A stretch of DNA of 44,289 nt from Salinimicrobium profundisediminis (GTDB taxonomy: Bacteria > Bacteroidota > Bacteroidia > Flavobacteriales > Flavobacteriaceae), in NCBI RefSeq assembly GCF_026241755.1, contig NZ_JAPJDA010000030.1, positions 1 to 44,289 of the forward strand. The letters are read 5' to 3'. Position 1 is the first letter of the stretch. Each line of letters starts with the position of its first letter. The position numbers and the translations under genes are program-made. A model generated the notes under the pieces. It made no database searches, had not been told where the DNA came from, and saw nothing but the letters and a program-made list of their open reading frames with translations. Positions 42,739-44,289 of this stretch are shown here, piece by piece.

Positions 42739-43042
42739 AAAGTTTGCTGAAAAATCTTAGCTGATTAACAAAGAGAAGAGTAAATAAAAAATATACGTTT
42801 ATTCGTGGCAACTAGAGGAACCAGGAATGAGTATCAAAAAGTGATCAGTGTTAAGTGCTCAGAAAGTTTGTTAAAAAAAGCTTAAGAGGAGTAATAAATA
42901 AAAATATTCGTGAATTCGTGGCTACTAGAGGAACAGGAATGATGAATTAGTATTAAAAAGTGCTCAGAAAGTTTGCTGAAAAAAGCTCCGACTGATCCAT
43001 ATTGAGAAGAGTAAATAAAAAATATACGTTTATTCGTGGCTA
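42736..43042 (+). repeat. Imperfect ~105-125-bp tandem repeat, three units
   Basis: Units begin with CAGAAAGTTTG at 42736, 42860 and 42965 (steps of 124 and 105). Each holds GCTGAAAAA-like text, an AGAAGAGTAAATAAA-type stretch (deleted in part in unit 2), a TATTCGTGGC block, and in the first two, CTAGAGGAACCAGGAATGA or a variant. The third stops after TTTATTCGTGGCTAAATTTT. No gene is present in the 414-nt gap 42663-43076, which these repeats and the heptamer array nearly fill. Confidence 0.8.
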
Positions 43043-43076
43043 AATTTTCACGAACCAGACAAGAAAGATTACAAAA

Positions 43077-43793
43077 ATGAAATTAGATATACTTGCCATT
43101 GGGGCACACCCCGATGATGTTGAATTGAGTTGCTCGGCTACCCTTGCCAAAGAAATTTCACGGGGCAAAAAAGTGGGGGTACTGGATCTTACCCGCGGGG
43201 AGCTGGGAACTCGTGGTACCGCCGAGATCAGGGATCAGGAGGCTGCCGATGCGGCAAAGATCCTGGGGCTGTCAATGCGCGAAAATCTCGAATTCAGTGA
43301 TGGTTTTTTTGTGAATAACGTCTCTCATCAGCTTGAGATCATTAAAGTGCTGCGGAAGTACAAGCCAGATTTGGTGTTGTGTAATGCGATAGACGACCGG
43401 CATATAGATCATGGGAAAGGGGCAAAACTGGTAGCTGATGCCTGTTTTTTGAGTGGCTTGCGTAAGATTGAAACTATTTACAACGGGAATTCACAGGAGG
43501 CATGGCGCCCAAAGAATGTTTTTCACTACATACAATGGAAAAATCTTACCCCCGATGTTGTGGTAGATGTTACGGGCTTCATGGACAAGAAATTAGCCTC
43601 TGTTAAAGCCTACAGATCTCAGTTTTGGGACGAAAATAGTCAGGAGCCCGAAACTCCTATCTCAAGCAGTAATTTTTTTGACAGCATCACCTACAGGGCC
43701 AGGGATTTAGGTAGGCTCATCAACGTAGATTATGCCGAAGGATATAACGTGAGCCGACATGTAGCGGTAGATTCCCTGTTTGATCTCCTGTAA
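43077..43793 (+). CDS. bshB1: Bacillithiol biosynthesis deacetylase BshB1
   Basis: A 238-residue zinc-dependent deacetylase (PIG-L/LmbE family). It removes acetyl from GlcNAc-malate in bacillithiol synthesis. The metal motif IGAHPDDVELSCSATLA is at the N-terminus, with the second motif DDRHIDHGKGAKLV, and the mid LTRGELGTRGTAE block is typical of BshB1. Its length and start (ATG 43077) are normal. It stands alone between the repeat region and the tRNA-His gene. BshA and BshC are not in this window. Confidence 0.92.
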   Translation: MKLDILAIGAHPDDVELSCSATLAKEISRGKKVGVLDLTRGELGTRGTAEIRDQEAADAAKILGLSMRENLEFSDGFFVNNVSHQLEIIKVLRKYKPDLVLCNAIDDRHIDHGKGAKLVADACFLSGLRKIETIYNGNSQEAWRPKNVFHYIQWKNLTPDVVVDVTGFMDKKLASVKAYRSQFWDENSQEPETPISSSNFFDSITYRARDLGRLINVDYAEGYNVSRHVAVDSLFDLL

Positions 43794-43811
43794 AAAATTC
43801 AATTTTTTTCT

Positions 43812-43842
43812 TTTGTAGAAGAGAGGAATTATATTACATTTG
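43812..43842 (+). promoter_or_regulatory. Bacteroidota-type promoter of tRNA-His
   Basis: TTTG (43812-43815) and TACATTTG (43835-43842) are exact matches to the -33 TTTG and -7 TAnnTTTG elements with a 19-nt spacer. The tRNA begins 15 nt downstream. Confidence 0.85.
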
Positions 43843-43857
43843 CATCCGATTAAAATG

Positions 43858-43931
43858 GTGGTTGTAGCTCAGCTGGTTAGAGCGCTGGATTGTGGTTCCA
43901 GAGGTCGCCGGTTCGAACCCGGTCTTCCACC
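43858..43931 (+). tRNA. tRNA-His (GTG anticodon)
   Basis: A cloverleaf is readable: acceptor GTGGTTG at 43858; D arm GCTC...GAGC; anticodon arm CTGGA-TTGTGGT-TCCAG with anticodon GTG; T arm GCCGG-TTCGAAC-CCGGT; 3' acceptor CTTCCAC with C73 at 43931. A G at 43857 can supply the G-1 characteristic of tRNA-His. CCA is not completely encoded, since CA follows C73. Acceptor pairs 5-68 and 6-67 are T-T oppositions. Confidence 0.95.
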
Positions 43932-43932
43932 C

Positions 43933-43966
43933 AAAAAGCTTCTTGTGAAAACAAGGAGCTTTTTTT
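43933..43966 (+). terminator. Rho-independent terminator of tRNA-His
   Basis: A stem of about 14 bp with one G-T pair (43933-43946 with 43951-43964), GAAA loop, and a T tract to 43966, directly after the tRNA. Confidence 0.88.
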
Positions 43967-43990
43967 GTTTTAGGGGATCCCGTCACGCAA

Positions 43991-44036
43991 ATTATCCCCT
44001 CCTTTTGAGGGGTGGCCGCAGGTCGGGGTGGGGAAT
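43991..44036. repeat. GC-rich hairpin element, REP-like
   Basis: CCCCTC-CTTTT-GAGGGG hairpin (43996-44012) followed by GGCCGCAGGTCGGGGTGGGG. This arrangement resembles dispersed repeats that I recall in Flavobacteriia genomes, but copy number could not be checked here. Confidence 0.5.
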
Positions 44037-44042
44037 TGTGTC

Positions 44043-44206
44043 GCTCCGCTGGAGCTCATTTTGACCTTGAGATTTCTCTGCTATAAATATGCCGCTCCTC
44101 CGGAGCTCATATTGGTTCTGTGTGTTTTTCTATAGATATGCCGCTCCTTCGGAGCTTATTTGGGTCTTTGGGTTGCTCTGCTATAAATATGCCGCTCCTT
44201 CGGAGC
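44043..44206. repeat. ~50-bp hairpin repeat array, four copies
   Basis: Four GCTCC...GGAGC hairpins at 44043-44055, 44094-44106, 44143-44155 and 44194-44206 (steps 51, 49, 51). Copies 2-4 share CTATAAATATGCCGCTCCT or a close variant before the loop. Loops read GCT, TCC-like and TTC-like. The spacers vary (TTGACCTTGAG, TTGGTTCTGTG, TTGGGTCTTTG). Confidence 0.85.
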
Positions 44207-44220
44207 GTATTCTTTTATTC

Positions 44221-44289
44221 TTGGAGGGTAAATACCCCGAGGCTTGCCTCGCGTGAAAAAAATAGTAATCTTTGAGCGTGAGCTCAAGT
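44221..44289. repeat. Additional small hairpins at the window edge
   Basis: CGAGGC-TT-GCCTCG (44238-44251) and TTGAGC-GTGA-GCTCAA (44272-44287). Together with the preceding elements they make the region from 43970 to the end almost entirely hairpin repeats. No gene is seen in it. Confidence 0.6.

Noticed and set aside
42687-43042. Possible CRISPR array
   Set aside because: Repeat units are imperfect, have no unique spacers of constant length, and no cas gene is near.
43840-44064. Open frame of 74 codons over the tRNA-His gene
   Set aside because: Its VAQLVRALDCGSRGRRFEPG translation is the well-known artefact of reading through a tRNA gene.

Overview
The window looks like chromosomal DNA of a marine-type Flavobacteriaceae member (Bacteroidota; the gene content is Gramella/Christiangramia, Salegentibacter or Zunongwangia-like). 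This rests on AT-rich intergenic DNA, promoter-like sites matching the Bacteroidota TTTG / TAnnTTTG consensus, lipoproteins with short Ser/Cys lipoboxes, a reg_prop sensor kinase, bacillithiol and menaquinone genes, and DUF families typical of the phylum. I cannot name the species from sequence alone.

Layout. 0.3-7.3 kb: a probable light-response operon on the plus strand: a CheB-CheR-PAS-histidine kinase fusion, a bacteriophytochrome kinase, an Rcp1-like single-domain response regulator, and a heme oxygenase that can make the biliverdin chromophore. 7.3-13.1 kb: a methyltransferase/SpoIIAA-like pair, an MFS transporter, a VOC-fold protein, a rhodanese-like lipoprotein, and a membrane-anchored FMN glutamate-synthase-like protein with a small membrane partner. 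13.3-16.6 kb: UvrD/PcrA helicase, a Tudor-like DUF2945 protein and a YciO/Sua5-family protein, closed by a strong bidirectional terminator. 16.7-20.4 kb (minus): a zinc-metalloprotease-like lipoprotein, an OmpA-family lipoprotein, a family 2 glycosyltransferase and a stand-alone HsdR_N-like domain. 20.4-26.5 kb (plus): holA, then a menaquinone cluster menA - MBL-fold hydrolase - menC - CPBP protease - menE. 26.6-31.1 kb: M1 aminopeptidase and acyl-CoA carboxylase beta subunit (minus), an unlisted 59-residue membrane protein (plus), and an outer-membrane beta-barrel (minus). 31.2-33.5 kb: DinB-like protein and EttA. 33.5-37.2 kb: a split two-component system (LuxR-type regulator plus giant propeller sensor kinase). 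37.4-41.4 kb (minus): MBL-fold lipoprotein, GNAT, DUF1622, hutG and hutI. 41.5-43.8 kb (plus): a PLP-dependent trans-sulfuration enzyme, a repeat-filled spacer, and bshB1. 43.8-44.3 kb: tRNA-His with a near-consensus promoter and terminator, then a stretch made almost wholly of small hairpin repeats.

Most genes are core metabolism, repair or translation genes, with no prophage, transposase or CRISPR array. The points most worth follow-up are: (1) the self-contained phytochrome operon, whose kinase partner carries a full chemotaxis methylesterase/methyltransferase pair although no chemoreceptor is visible; (2) a dispersed 15-bp palindrome, AAAAATGSCATTTTT, found in several copies, three of them flush against stop codons; (3) an MBL-fold hydrolase inside the menaquinone cluster that could supply a missing thioesterase step; and (4) heptameric and ~50-bp hairpin repeat arrays in the longest intergenic gaps.
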